In this document: one piece after another, positions 16,940-26,070 of the stretch
Layout: each line of letters begins with the position of its first letter
Position numbering within the stretch: the first letter of the stretch is position 1
Assembly (NCBI RefSeq): GCF_000292525.1
Contig: NZ_AEYF01000002.1
Span: 124,001 to 188,000 of the forward strand
DNA from: Rhizobium sp. CCGE 510
GTDB lineage: Bacteria; Pseudomonadota; Alphaproteobacteria; Rhizobiales; Rhizobiaceae
Reading direction: 5' to 3'
Length of the DNA: 64,000 nt
The notes under the pieces: generated by a model
Databases searched by the model: none
The model's input: the letters and a program-made list of their open reading frames with translations, nothing else
Told to the model about the DNA's origin: nothing
Translations under genes and position numbers: made by a program

Positions 16940-17911
16940 ATGAATCGACGAAACTTTCTCGGCCTTGCCGCGGGCGGCACATTCGTCGCCACCGCCGGCA
17001 CGCCGTCCATTCCACAGGCCAGATCAGTGGCAGGAGAACAATCCATGACGACCGAAACTTCCTATGCGCTGACACGACCCGCCTATATCGATCAGTCGCA
17101 TCTGGTCGTGACCGACCTCGCTGTCGTTTCCGGCTTCTATCAATCGATGCTCGGCCTGAAGGTCATCGAGAAGACGGCGAGCGGGCAAGTGCTGGGTGTC
17201 GGCGATCTGCCGCTGCTGACGCTGACGCTGACGACCGCCAAAGACGCGGCGATCGCGCCACGCAATGCCGCCGGTCTTTTCCACACCGCCTTCCTGATGC
17301 CGGACCGGGCGGCGCTCGCACGCTGGCTGCGCCACGCCGCCAACAACAATGTTGTGCTCGACGGCGCCTCGGACCACCTCGTCAGCGAGGCAATCTATCT
17401 GTCCGACCCCGAGGGCAACGGCATCGAAATCTATGCCGACCGGCCGCACGAGCAATGGAAGTTCGATCAGGATGGCATGGTCGACATGGCAACGCTGCGG
17501 CTCGACCTGCAGGCGCTCTATGACAGCGCGACCGATGAGCATTGGAGCGGCATGGCTGTGGGAACGGCGATCGGCCATTTGCATCTGCAGGTCGGCGACA
17601 TCCCTCAGGCCGACGCCTTTTACCGCGACGTCCTCGGCCTAAAGCTGATGGCAAGCCGTCCCGGCGCAAGTTTCTTTGCGACCGGCGGCTACCATCATCA
17701 CATCGCCGCCAATATCTGGAACAGCCGGGGTGCTGTCGCACGCGCCGACAATATGACCGGACTTTCGGACTACAAGCTCCGTTTCAATGACAAGGCGACG
17801 CTGGATGCGGCCATCTCCAAGCTCGATACGCTGGAGATCAAGAGCGAGAAGCGTGATGGCGGCGTGTTCCTCAGGGATCCGTGGGGCATCGGCCTGACGC
17901 TTTCGGCTTGA
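16940..17911 (+). CDS. VOC family (CatE-like) protein with possible Tat signal
   Basis: 324 residues from the ATG at 16940. Residues 1-27 (MNRRNFLGLAAGGTFVATAG) look like a twin-arginine export signal. A second in-frame ATG at 17045 has AGGAG 8 bp upstream and would give a 289-residue cytoplasmic protein starting MTTETSYALTRP, the normal start for this family. Two vicinal-oxygen-chelate modules follow (about 55-180 and 205-320), with candidate metal ligands in QSHLVVTDL, the EGNGIEIYADRP strand and IGHLHLQVGD, and HHHIAANIW. The layout matches catechol-2,3-dioxygenase/glyoxalase-like CatE proteins; the substrate is unknown. Confidence 0.82.
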   Translation: MNRRNFLGLAAGGTFVATAGTPSIPQARSVAGEQSMTTETSYALTRPAYIDQSHLVVTDLAVVSGFYQSMLGLKVIEKTASGQVLGVGDLPLLTLTLTTAKDAAIAPRNAAGLFHTAFLMPDRAALARWLRHAANNNVVLDGASDHLVSEAIYLSDPEGNGIEIYADRPHEQWKFDQDGMVDMATLRLDLQALYDSATDEHWSGMAVGTAIGHLHLQVGDIPQADAFYRDVLGLKLMASRPGASFFATGGYHHHIAANIWNSRGAVARADNMTGLSDYKLRFNDKATLDAAISKLDTLEIKSEKRDGGVFLRDPWGIGLTLSA

Positions 17912-17922
17912 TCGCGACGAGG

Positions 17923-18306
17923 CTACTTGACCTTCTCGGTGCCTGCCGGACTCGTGACGCCGGTCGGTCCGCCACCATTTCCGCTTGGCGAGGGTGAACG
18001 GTCTACCGCTTCCGGAGGCTTTGACGGGCCGGAGGCAGGATCGTCGTTAAAGGCGCCGGGACCGGATGGTTGCGCATTGATCGGGTCCGGCTTGGTCGAG
18101 GCTGTCGCCGTCGGATCGTTGTTGCTAGGATCAGGCCAGATCGCGACGCTCACGCAGGCAATGATCAGCACCGCTGCGCCGGCCAGCAGGACCGTCCAAC
18201 CCCACCACCGCCTCTGGTCGCTTGCTTTAAGCGCTGCCTCGTCGGCATAAGGGGGATCCGCCGTATAAGTCTCGGCGGCGTTCCGCTGGTCGGGATCTTT
18301 GATCAT
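17923..18306 (-). CDS. Hypothetical single-span membrane protein
   Basis: 127 residues from the ATG at 18306 with AAGGAGTG upstream. A charged cytoplasmic head (about 1-32) is followed by one membrane span (WWGWTVLLAGAAVLIIACVS) and a Pro/Ser/Gly/Asn-rich low-complexity tail, presumably periplasmic. I do not recognise the family. The good ribosome binding site and typical topology favour a real gene; it is convergent with the VOC gene. Confidence 0.6.
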   Translation of the reverse strand: MIKDPDQRNAAETYTADPPYADEAALKASDQRRWWGWTVLLAGAAVLIIACVSVAIWPDPSNNDPTATASTKPDPINAQPSGPGAFNDDPASGPSKPPEAVDRSPSPSGNGGGPTGVTSPAGTEKVK

Positions 18307-18483
18307 GGCTTCACTCCTTCTCAGGCCGAACTCCTGCGGTTACAAGGTTGTTCCGCCGGGATGATTCAAATCGACCCAATTGCCGATGAGGCTTATCCCT
18401 GCGAGGTCAAAAGGGCTTGCGGAACCGGAACCGCATCGGCGCGTTTCCGTGACGAAGCAATGGGGCTTCGGGGACCTGACCGC

Positions 18484-19650
18484 ATGGGCATCGCCAACGG
18501 CATCCGCAAACAGGCAAAAAAGATCGCGATCGGCGAACGTCGCACCAGCGCTTGGGCGCAGACGCTGAAGGAGACAGCCGAAGAGCTGCCGCCGCCACCG
18601 CTGCACCGGCTGGAAAAAGACGGTCTCGATATCAGCATGGCCTGGGCGATCATCGGCATATTCGGCATTCTCGGCCTTGCCGCCGTCTACATGATGTCGC
18701 TGATCCTCATCCCGATCACGCTTGCCGTCGTCGTCGGCATGATCCTTGGCATGGCCGCGGAAAAACTCAGCAGACTGGGCGTGCCGCGGCTTGCCAACGC
18801 CTTCATTCTGTCGAGCAGCGTGGCGCTGGTGATCTTCCTGGTGATCAACTCGCTCGCCGGCCCGCTGATGACGTTTGCCAATGAGGGGCCGGCCTTTGCC
18901 GAGCGGACCATGGACCGCGTCATGCCTTATCTCGAGCGCATCGAATGGCTGCATATCACCCCGGCGACATTCGAAAGCGGGCCGATGTCGATCGGCGCGC
19001 TGCTCGAAAACACTGGCAACGTGCTGCACGTGGTGACCACCAGCCTGACGCCGGCTGTCGTGCAGGGGATGATCTTCTTTGCGGCGCTGTTGCTCTTCCT
19101 CGCCAGCCGGGTCAACCTGCGCAAGACTGTTATCATGACCTTCCGCACCCGAACGCAACGCCTGGCGGCCATTCGCGTCATCAATGCCGTCGAGCAGGTG
19201 CTTGGCTTCTATTTCGCCACAGCCTCGCTGATTTATATCGGGCTCGGCGTCGTCATGACGGTTATCGCCTATGCCGGCGGCTTGGCGGCGCCGGTGCTCT
19301 GGGGCTTCTTCGCCTTCCTGTCGAGCTTCATCCCTTATCTCGGCATCACGCTGATGACGCTTGCCGTCGCAGTCGCCGGCATTCTCACCCATGATGACCT
19401 CGTCATCGGCCTGATCCCGGCAGCGGCCTTCTTCACCGTGCATCTTCTCATGGAGAACCTGATCTTTCCGGCGGTGATGGGACGGCGGTTGGAAATCAAT
19501 CCCTTCGTCGTCTTCCTCGCCATCCTGTTCTGGACATGGATGTGGGGTGCCGTCGGCGCTATGCTGGCGCTGCCGCTGTCGCTGATCGTCATCACGATCA
19601 TCGAGGAATTGCTGATCGAGGAAAAGCCGCAGCCGCAGCTGCCGAAATGA
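18484..19650 (+). CDS. AI-2E family (PerM/TqsA-like) transporter
   Basis: 388 residues if started at the ATG at 18484; in-frame ATGs at 18361 and 18460 and no strong ribosome site make the start uncertain. About eight membrane spans. The conserved C-terminal family region is clear: PVLWGFFAFLSSFIPYLG, then ENLIFPAVMGRRLEINPFVVFLAILFWTWMWGAVGAMLALP. Family members export autoinducer-2 (TqsA) or act in Na+/H+ antiport; the substrate here is unknown. The following gene starts 18 bp downstream, so the two may be co-transcribed. Confidence 0.85.
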   Translation: MGIANGIRKQAKKIAIGERRTSAWAQTLKETAEELPPPPLHRLEKDGLDISMAWAIIGIFGILGLAAVYMMSLILIPITLAVVVGMILGMAAEKLSRLGVPRLANAFILSSSVALVIFLVINSLAGPLMTFANEGPAFAERTMDRVMPYLERIEWLHITPATFESGPMSIGALLENTGNVLHVVTTSLTPAVVQGMIFFAALLLFLASRVNLRKTVIMTFRTRTQRLAAIRVINAVEQVLGFYFATASLIYIGLGVVMTVIAYAGGLAAPVLWGFFAFLSSFIPYLGITLMTLAVAVAGILTHDDLVIGLIPAAAFFTVHLLMENLIFPAVMGRRLEINPFVVFLAILFWTWMWGAVGAMLALPLSLIVITIIEELLIEEKPQPQLPK

Positions 19651-19668
19651 TCAACCGGGGAGACACGC

Positions 19669-20967
19669 GTGGCCTCTGATCTCGATCTCAACGAATCCGA
19701 TCACAACGAGATGGTCAGCGGTCGTTCTCTCTGGGGAAAAAGCGGCATACGGCCCGCATGGCGGCCGATCGAACAGAACTTTTCCACCGACGTCGCCGTG
19801 ATCGGCGGCGGCATCACCGGCGCCTTGGTTGGCGAACATCTGACGGCGCGCGGTTTTTCCGTCGTTATTATCGACCGCGAGGAGCCCGGTTTCGGCAGCA
19901 CCGTGGCGAGCACGGCGATGCTGCAATGGGAAATAGACAGCACGCTCACCGAGCTTGAAGACTATTACGGCTTCGAACGCGCCGCCGGCATCTATCGCCG
20001 CAGCGGTGCTGCGGTCGCCGGCCTTTCCAAGCTGATCGCCGCAAACGGGATTGCATGCGGCTTCCGGCCGCGCAACACGCTCTATCTGGCCGCCAACCAA
20101 GAAGGCGCGCGCGATCTACTGGAGGAGCGTCAGCTGCGCCGCCGGGCCGGCCTGCCCGGCGTTTACCTCGAACATCCCGATCTTTTCACCCAGTTCGAAT
20201 TCGACCGCGACGGGGCGATCTATTCGCCGGGTTCGGCGGAATGCGACCCGCTGCTGCTGACCTGGGCATTGATCGAGATGTCCATCCGGCGCGGCGCGCG
20301 GCTGGTGAGTGCTTCCGTCACGGCACTTCACAGCGAAGGCGATCGCGTCACGGCGGAGACGGACGGAGGTCATATCATCGAGGCGCGGCATGTCGTGCTT
20401 GCCACAGGTTATTCGATGCCGGGCATCGACATGCCGAAGCTGCACCGCGCAAGCTCGAGCTGGGCACTCGCCACCGTGCCCCAGTATCCGGCAAATTTCT
20501 GGCGCGACAGGGCGCTGATCTGGGAGAACAGCCACCCCTATCTTTATATGCGCACGACTGAGGATAACCGCATCGTCGCCGGCGGCGAGGATGACGGCAC
20601 GACCGATCCCGAAGCCCGCGACCGCAAGCTGCCGGCCAAGACCATCGCAATCCAGGAGAAAATAAAGCGGCTATGGCCGAAGGCCGATACGCGCGTGGAA
20701 CATGCGTGGTGCGGAACCTTCGGCGAAACCGCCGACGGCCTGCCGCTGATCGGCCCGGTGCCTGAGATGCCGCATGTGTTCGCCGCCTACGGCTACGGCG
20801 GCAACGGCATCACCTTTTCCTATCTCGCAGCCCAGATGATCGGCGCGCTGCTGGCAGGCATGCATCGCGACTGGTTCGAGGATTTTGCGCTCGACAGGGA
20901 TGGACCGGGTTTGGCGCGTTTCCATTCGGGCGTTCATCGAAACGTGACGGAAAGCCAAAGGCGCTGA
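19669..20967 (+). CDS. FAD-dependent oxidoreductase, D-amino-acid oxidase (DAO) family
   Basis: 432 residues from a GTG at 19669 preceded by GGGGAGA. The FAD-binding Rossmann motif DVAVIGGGITGALVGEHL is at about 41-58 with the acidic end of strand 2 (VVIIDRE). The second flavin region HVVLATGYSMPG and the C-terminal ETADGLPLIGPVPEMPHVFAAYGYGGNGITFS are typical of DadA/PuuB-like amine oxidases. The exact amine substrate cannot be read. It lies 18 bp after the AI-2E transporter and is probably in the same transcript. Confidence 0.87.
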   Translation: MASDLDLNESDHNEMVSGRSLWGKSGIRPAWRPIEQNFSTDVAVIGGGITGALVGEHLTARGFSVVIIDREEPGFGSTVASTAMLQWEIDSTLTELEDYYGFERAAGIYRRSGAAVAGLSKLIAANGIACGFRPRNTLYLAANQEGARDLLEERQLRRRAGLPGVYLEHPDLFTQFEFDRDGAIYSPGSAECDPLLLTWALIEMSIRRGARLVSASVTALHSEGDRVTAETDGGHIIEARHVVLATGYSMPGIDMPKLHRASSSWALATVPQYPANFWRDRALIWENSHPYLYMRTTEDNRIVAGGEDDGTTDPEARDRKLPAKTIAIQEKIKRLWPKADTRVEHAWCGTFGETADGLPLIGPVPEMPHVFAAYGYGGNGITFSYLAAQMIGALLAGMHRDWFEDFALDRDGPGLARFHSGVHRNVTESQRR

Positions 20968-20971
20968 AATC

Positions 20972-21535
20972 TCAGTTCGTCTGGCTCGCTTGCTTTCCAA
21001 TCATCCGCAATTCTTCAACATGCTTGGCCACTTCGCGAACGTCTGGGATACCGAAAAAGCCGAATTTTTTGACACTATCTCCGTCTCCCTCCCGACGGTA
21101 AGTGAGGGTTCCTGAGCGATCCCATTTTTCCCTGACCTCCACAACGTTGATGGCTGTCGGCGCTATCGTCGTCACGCGTCGCCTGATCATATTTCGGATG
21201 ATGAGAAGCCTGCGATCGGTGACGGCGTAAGCGGTTCGACTTGTAGCAATCATATCGAAAACCACGCCCGCGATAGTCGCGATGCCAATGAGCGCGAAAA
21301 TTCCGGGGAATATGATGCCCATGATTCCAGCTGGCTTATCGATGCTGACAACCCCGTTATCTGCCGGCAACAGCAAAGTGGAACCCAAGATCGCGAAGAT
21401 CACGCCAAAAAACACGTCAGGCCACTTAAAAACGAAAGTTCCCCAGGCAGTTGGCTGCCCTATCCAAACAACCACTTCGGCGGGATGAAGCTCATTTCGA
21501 ATTTCACTTTCGACATCCCAAATCGCACGAAACAT
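20972..21535 (-). CDS. PH (YdbS/bPH2-like) domain membrane protein
   Basis: 187 residues from the ATG at 21535 with GAGGGG upstream; the open frame extends to 21592 but without a better start. The N-terminus (LHPAEVVVWIGQPTAWGTF) and two membrane spans (WPDVFFGVIFAILGSTLLL, IIFPGIFALIGIATIAGVV) are followed by YAVTDRRLLIIRN, the core of bacterial PH domains, then a soluble C-terminus. The function is unknown. It is convergent with the DAO gene. Confidence 0.75.
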   Translation of the reverse strand: MFRAIWDVESEIRNELHPAEVVVWIGQPTAWGTFVFKWPDVFFGVIFAILGSTLLLPADNGVVSIDKPAGIMGIIFPGIFALIGIATIAGVVFDMIATSRTAYAVTDRRLLIIRNMIRRRVTTIAPTAINVVEVREKWDRSGTLTYRREGDGDSVKKFGFFGIPDVREVAKHVEELRMIGKQASQTN

Positions 21536-21611
21536 GCGTCCCCTCAACCGAACAAACAAGAACAGCATTATTCGATTTCTGCGGGTAAACAAGCAGAGAG
21601 ATTCGGAGGCT

Positions 21612-22409
21612 CTACTCCGTCGTTTTGTCGTCGCCCAGATCCTCGACGTCTTCGAGACGGACGAATTGCACGCCCTTCGCCTTCAGGTCGACCAGCGCCT
21701 TGGCCACCCCCTCGCCCGCCGCATGCGTCGGCTGGTTGACGTGGGAGATGACGACATCACCGTCCTTGGCGGAGGCGATGCGCTTTTCGGTAATCGCAGC
21801 CCCGAGCAGCGAACCGCCGTCGCCGTTCACCGAATAACCGGCGATGCGATAGCCCATGGCGCGGATCTCGCCGATGGCGGAAAGGTCATATTTGGCAGTC
21901 GAGCCGCGGAACCAGCGGGGTGCCGGAATGCCGGCCGCGACCATGGCAGCAGCGCCGCCTTCGACTTCCTGCCTCACCGCCTGCGGCGAGCCGGCCGAGG
22001 CGATGCCATAGATCAGCGTTGGCGTGTCGACGGCCGGAATATGGTTCTCTCCGTGATTTTCGAGTTCGAAGAGATCGGGGTTCTGCAGGAACACGGCAAC
22101 CGCTGCAGGGTTGTGCTTCAGCCACCGGGCGGTGACGAAGATCGTCACCGGGATGCGTTCGCGCACCAGGGTCGACAGGATACGCTCGTCCGCCTGCCCC
22201 ATGCAGGCATCGAAGGTCAGCGCAATGCGGGCATGGCCGGCAAGGTTGGAGCGGGCGATATGCAGATGCGGCTCGACGAGCTTGACCGCCGGCGTCTTTG
22301 GTGCCGGGCTGACAGCGGCCGAGGCAGGCAGCGCTGAGGGCAACTCGTCCGCCAATAGGGGAGCCATGGCGGCCAGAAGGAACGCCGAAGCGAGCAGGAT
22401 GCGGTTCAT
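21612..22409 (-). CDS. Secreted polysaccharide deacetylase family (NodB-like) protein
   Basis: 265 residues with a signal peptide (1-20). The NodB homology region begins at about residue 60. The first motif reads LTFDACMG rather than TFDDG, keeping the first catalytic Asp but replacing the metal-ligand Asp by Ala-Cys. The second motif ENHGENHIP keeps the two histidines (H-x3-H). RWFRGSTAKYD stands for the RPPxG motif. Members with this altered pattern form a distinct subgroup; activity as a carbohydrate esterase is likely but not certain. Location periplasmic. Confidence 0.85.
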   Translation of the reverse strand: MNRILLASAFLLAAMAPLLADELPSALPASAAVSPAPKTPAVKLVEPHLHIARSNLAGHARIALTFDACMGQADERILSTLVRERIPVTIFVTARWLKHNPAAVAVFLQNPDLFELENHGENHIPAVDTPTLIYGIASAGSPQAVRQEVEGGAAAMVAAGIPAPRWFRGSTAKYDLSAIGEIRAMGYRIAGYSVNGDGGSLLGAAITEKRIASAKDGDVVISHVNQPTHAAGEGVAKALVDLKAKGVQFVRLEDVEDLGDDKTTE

Positions 22410-22513
22410 ATCAGAGGCTTCTACAAGTCGGTTTCGACAGATTTTAGCGGATGCTTTTGCATGGCGCCATGTGGCCGGATGTCACCGCTGCCGCCCGAAC
22501 AAAGCCAAGGGCA

Positions 22514-22903
22514 TCAATCGTAGAGATAATACTTGTCCCACTTCTCGCGCGGCACCTTGTCGCCGATCTGGTAGTCGAGTTCGCGCACGTTGATATGCTG
22601 CGGGCCGGTGATGCAATTGTAGGAGAGATGATACCAATCGCCCTTGCTGCGGAAGACCGCGCCCGGGGCTTGCAGCGAATTGTCGCCGGGGATCGGGTCC
22701 TTGAAGGTATAAGCGATCACCTTGTCAGGCTTGAAGCCGGCGCTTTCCTGGTTGATGCGGCTCATCGCCTCGGTGTCGCAGCTCTGTTCCAGACGGGTCG
22801 AGGGATCGAGTTTTTCAAGTTGCTTCTTGATGGCCGGATCGACGGCAAAGGCAGGGGCAGCAAGGCTGACGAGGGATACAAACAGGAGCAGACGTTTCGG
22901 CAT
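22514..22903 (-). CDS. DUF930 domain secreted protein
   Basis: 129 residues from the ATG at 22903 with AAGGGA upstream. A signal peptide (MPKRLLLFVSLVSLAAPAFA) is followed by the DUF930 core: LEKLDPSTRLEQSCDTEAMSRI, then KGDWYHLSYNCITGPQHINVREL. Two conserved cysteines (CDTEAM and YNCIT) may form a disulfide. The family is common in Rhizobiales and of unknown function. Confidence 0.8.
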   Translation of the reverse strand: MPKRLLLFVSLVSLAAPAFAVDPAIKKQLEKLDPSTRLEQSCDTEAMSRINQESAGFKPDKVIAYTFKDPIPGDNSLQAPGAVFRSKGDWYHLSYNCITGPQHINVRELDYQIGDKVPREKWDKYYLYD

Positions 22904-23155
22904 TGCGGAGAAATCCCTTGCTGTTATCCATTCTTCACCCTGCCACAGGCAGCTTGCCGGAGGCTTGGCGCGTGCAATTTTCGCTCTTTGATAGCGGACA
23001 TTCTTAAATATTGTGGTGACATCAAGGCAAGGCGGGCAGAGCCGCCTCCTTGCTTGTGGAAGGCCCTCCGCATCCTTGGCGCAGCTTTGACGCTTGATCC
23101 GGGACCGGGGCGCCTCTATCTCTTGCCAACTTGACATTCCCACCGGAGCCATTCC

Positions 23156-25264
23156 TTGTCCGTTTTCAAAAACCTGCCGACACCGCCTGCTGCCCCGAAG
23201 AAGCCGATCTCCGATACGCGCCACGGCATCACCCGCACGGACGATTATGCCTGGCTACGCGCCGACAACTGGCAGGCGATGTTCAAGGATCCCTCGATCC
23301 TCGATCCTGACATCCGCCGGCATCTCGAAGCCGAAAACGCCTATATGAATGCGGCGATGGAAGACACCAAGCCGCTGCAAAAGGTGCTGTTTTCCGAAAT
23401 GCGCGGCCGCATCAAGGAAGACGACAGCTCGGTGCCGATGAAGGACGGGGCCTATGCCTACGGCACGTTTTATGTCACCGGCGGCGAACAGCCGCGTTTT
23501 TTTCGCATCGCTAGGGACGGCGACGTCGCCGACGAGGCGATCCGCACGGTGCTGCTCGACGGCGACAAGGAGGCATCAGGCAAGGCCTATTTCCGTCTCG
23601 GCGGTCTCGACCATACGAGCGACCACAGCTGCGGCATCTGGGGCTATGACGACAAGGGCTCGGAATTCTTCACGCTGAAGGTCCGCGACCTCTCGACCGG
23701 GCAAGACCTCGAAGACCGGATCGAAAATACCGGCGGCGGCGGCGTCTGGGCGCCAGATGGCAAGAGCTTCTTCTATTCGGCGCTCGACGAGAACCACCGG
23801 CCTTCGAAGGTGTTCCACCATATTGTCGGCCAGCCGCAATCGGCGGACCGGCTGGTCTATGAGGAAGCCGATGCCGGCTTCTTCATGGGCGTCGGCGGCT
23901 CGCTGCTCGACGACTTCATCTATATCGACATCCACGACCACGAGACCAGCGAATATCGGCTGCTGTCGACAAGCGACCTGACCGCCGAGCCGAAGCTGGT
24001 GGCAGTGCGCGAGGAAGGCATCGAATATTCGCTGACCGAGGGCGGCGACGTCTTCTACATCCTGACGAATGACGCCGGCGCCAAAGACTTCAAGATCATG
24101 CAAGCGCCGGCCGACAATCCGGTCAAGGAAAACTGGCGCGAAGTCGTCGCCCACAAGCCCGGCACATTGATCATCAGCCACATGGCCTATGCCCGCCATC
24201 TTCTTTGGCTGGAGCGCAAGGACGGGCTGCCGCAGATCATGATCCGCGACCGAAGAACCGGCGAGGAACATGCAATCGCCTTTGCCGAGGAAGCCTATTC
24301 GCTGGGGCTTTCGGGCGCGGCGGAATATGACACGGATGTCATCCGTTTCTCCTATTCGTCGATGACGACGCCATCGCAGCTTTATGATTACAACATGGTG
24401 ACCCGCGAACGCACGCTCCTGAAGACCCAGGAGGTGCCGTCGGGTCACAATCCCGACGATTATATCACCCGCCGCGTCTTCGCCCCGGCATGGGACGGCG
24501 AGACAGTTCCGGTCACCCTGCTCTATCGCAAAGACACAGTGCTGGACGGCACCGCGCCCTGCCTGCTCTACGGATACGGCGCCTACGGCATCACCATTCC
24601 GGCCGGTTTCAACACCAATTGCCTGTCGCTCGCCGACCGCGGCTTCGTCTATGCCATCGCCCATATCCGCGGCGGCAAGGACAAGGGTTTTTCCTGGTAC
24701 GAAGACGGCAAGATGGACAAGAAGACGAATACCTTCAAGGACTTCGTCGCTGCCGCCGATTATCTGAATCAACAGAAGTTCACCTCTTACGCGAAGATCA
24801 TCGCCGAGGGCGGATCGGCCGGGGGCATGCTGATGGGTGCGGTTGCCAATATGGCGCCGGAGAAGTTTGCCGGCCTCATCGCCGCCGTTCCCTTCGTCGA
24901 CGTGCTCAACACGATGCTCGACGATAGTTTGCCGCTCACCCCGCCGGAATGGCCGGAATGGGGCAACCCGATCGACAGCCGGGAAGAATACGAGCAGATC
25001 GCCTCCTATTCGCCCTACGACAATGTCGGCGCCAAACCCTACCCGCCGATCCTGGCGCTCGGCGGCCTGACCGATCCGCGCGTCACCTATTGGGAACCGG
25101 CCAAGTGGGTGGCGAAGCTGCGTGAGGAGACGACCGGCGAGGCGCCGATCCTTCTGAAGACGAATATGGATGCCGGCCATGGCGGCGCGTCTGGGCGCTT
25201 CCAGCGGTTGGAAGAGATCGCGTTCGAGTATGCGTTTGCGATCAAGGTGGCTGGGAAGATGTGA
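23156..25264 (+). CDS. ptrB: S9A serine peptidase, oligopeptidase B / prolyl oligopeptidase family
   Basis: 702 residues from a TTG at 23156 with GGAG about 8 bp upstream. It has an N-terminal seven-bladed propeller (about 80-420) and a C-terminal alpha/beta hydrolase domain. The catalytic triad is visible: Ser554 in EGGSAGGM, Asp640 in LTDPRVTYWEP, His675 in DAGHGG. Oligopeptidase B cleaves short peptides after Arg/Lys in the cytoplasm; the family call is firm, specificity less so. Transcribed alone as far as can be seen; a family-B repeat follows. Confidence 0.93.
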   Translation: MSVFKNLPTPPAAPKKPISDTRHGITRTDDYAWLRADNWQAMFKDPSILDPDIRRHLEAENAYMNAAMEDTKPLQKVLFSEMRGRIKEDDSSVPMKDGAYAYGTFYVTGGEQPRFFRIARDGDVADEAIRTVLLDGDKEASGKAYFRLGGLDHTSDHSCGIWGYDDKGSEFFTLKVRDLSTGQDLEDRIENTGGGGVWAPDGKSFFYSALDENHRPSKVFHHIVGQPQSADRLVYEEADAGFFMGVGGSLLDDFIYIDIHDHETSEYRLLSTSDLTAEPKLVAVREEGIEYSLTEGGDVFYILTNDAGAKDFKIMQAPADNPVKENWREVVAHKPGTLIISHMAYARHLLWLERKDGLPQIMIRDRRTGEEHAIAFAEEAYSLGLSGAAEYDTDVIRFSYSSMTTPSQLYDYNMVTRERTLLKTQEVPSGHNPDDYITRRVFAPAWDGETVPVTLLYRKDTVLDGTAPCLLYGYGAYGITIPAGFNTNCLSLADRGFVYAIAHIRGGKDKGFSWYEDGKMDKKTNTFKDFVAAADYLNQQKFTSYAKIIAEGGSAGGMLMGAVANMAPEKFAGLIAAVPFVDVLNTMLDDSLPLTPPEWPEWGNPIDSREEYEQIASYSPYDNVGAKPYPPILALGGLTDPRVTYWEPAKWVAKLREETTGEAPILLKTNMDAGHGGASGRFQRLEEIAFEYAFAIKVAGKM

Positions 25265-25286
25265 AGGGTTGGGCGCGCCTAGTGGC

Positions 25287-25453
25287 ACCCCCTCTGCCCC
25301 GCCGGGCATCTCCCCCACAAGGGGGAGATCAGCAGGAGGATATGCCTCGCCCTGATTTACGATTGATGTGACGGGCTGTTGTTTGGGGAAGCCATCGCCC
25401 CCAGCCAATCTCCCCACCTGTGGGGGAGATGCCCGGCAGGGCAGAGGGGGGCT
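25287..25453. repeat. Palindromic intergenic repeat pair (family B)
   Basis: Left copy CCGGGCATCTCCCCCACAAG type at about 25287-25330 and right inverted copy at about 25396-25453 ending ATGCCCGGCAGGGCAGAGG. It lies between ptrB and the DUF1697 gene and ends about 34 bp before the latter's start codon. Confidence 0.85.
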
Positions 25454-25486
25454 GGCACGGCACAACAGGCCAAGGAAGACAACGAA

Positions 25487-26011
25487 ATGCCCGTCTATAT
25501 CGCCCTCCTCCGCGCCATCAATGTCGGCGGCACCGGCTCTTTGCCGATGGCCGAACTGAAGGCTATCTGCAAAGGCCTCGGCTTTTCCGACGTGAAGACC
25601 TACATCCAGAGCGGCAACGTGCTTTTCCATTCGGACGAAGCGGAAAAGACGGTGGAGGAAAAGCTCGACGCGGCGCTCGGACAAAAGGTGGGCAAGCGGC
25701 CAGGCGTAATGGTGCGCAGCCGCAAGGAGCTCGACGCCATTGCCGCCGGCGCTCCGTTTCCCGACGCCAAACCGAACTTCCTGCTCGTCTATTTTCTGCC
25801 CGAAAAACCGCCTGCCGATGCGCTGGAAAAGATGGTGGCGCCTGATGGCGAGGAGGCAAAGCTCGGGACCTACGAAATCTATGTGCATTACCCCAACGGC
25901 TCCGGCCGCTCGAAGCTGAAGCTGCCGGCGCTGAACACTGGAACGTCGCGCAATCTCAACACCGTGCGCAAGCTCGCGGAAATGGCCGCGGCGCTGGAGG
26001 ACGGAGACTGA
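25487..26011 (+). CDS. DUF1697 family protein
   Basis: 174 residues from the ATG at 25487 with AAGGAAG upstream; upstream in-frame sequence belongs to the repeat. The N-terminus YIALLRAINVGGTGSLPMAELK, then YIQSGNVLF, is the family hallmark, and the C-terminus SKLKLPALNTGTSRNLNTVRKLAEM is also conserved. The family is widespread and of unknown biochemical function. Its 3' end meets a unit-P repeat. Confidence 0.9.
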   Translation: MPVYIALLRAINVGGTGSLPMAELKAICKGLGFSDVKTYIQSGNVLFHSDEAEKTVEEKLDAALGQKVGKRPGVMVRSRKELDAIAAGAPFPDAKPNFLLVYFLPEKPPADALEKMVAPDGEEAKLGTYEIYVHYPNGSGRSKLKLPALNTGTSRNLNTVRKLAEMAAALEDGD

Positions 26012-26019
26012 GGATGTCA

Positions 26020-26070
26020 GCGCAATTCCGGACGCAAAACCGCTTCGCATTTTTGCTGGAATTGCCTTAG
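26020..26070 (+). repeat. Short hairpin repeat, unit P
   Basis: GCGCAATTCCGGACGCAAAA core followed by a TTTTTGCTGGAATTGCCTTAG end; arms CAATTCC / GGAATTG pair. TTA at 26067-26069 is the stop codon of the minus-strand TetR gene. It separates two convergent genes. Confidence 0.85.

Noticed and set aside
22990-23070. Imperfect hairpin AAGGCAAGGCGG / CCGCCTCCTTGCTT upstream of ptrB
   Set aside because: Arms pair only with bulges and no T-run follows; too weak to call a terminator or riboswitch.
23576-26050. An 824-codon open frame on the minus strand antisense to ptrB and the DUF1697 gene
   Set aside because: The plus strand has clear peptidase motifs and the antisense frame has low-complexity, Arg/His-rich sequence typical of shadows in G+C-rich DNA. 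It also crosses a repeat and a second real gene.
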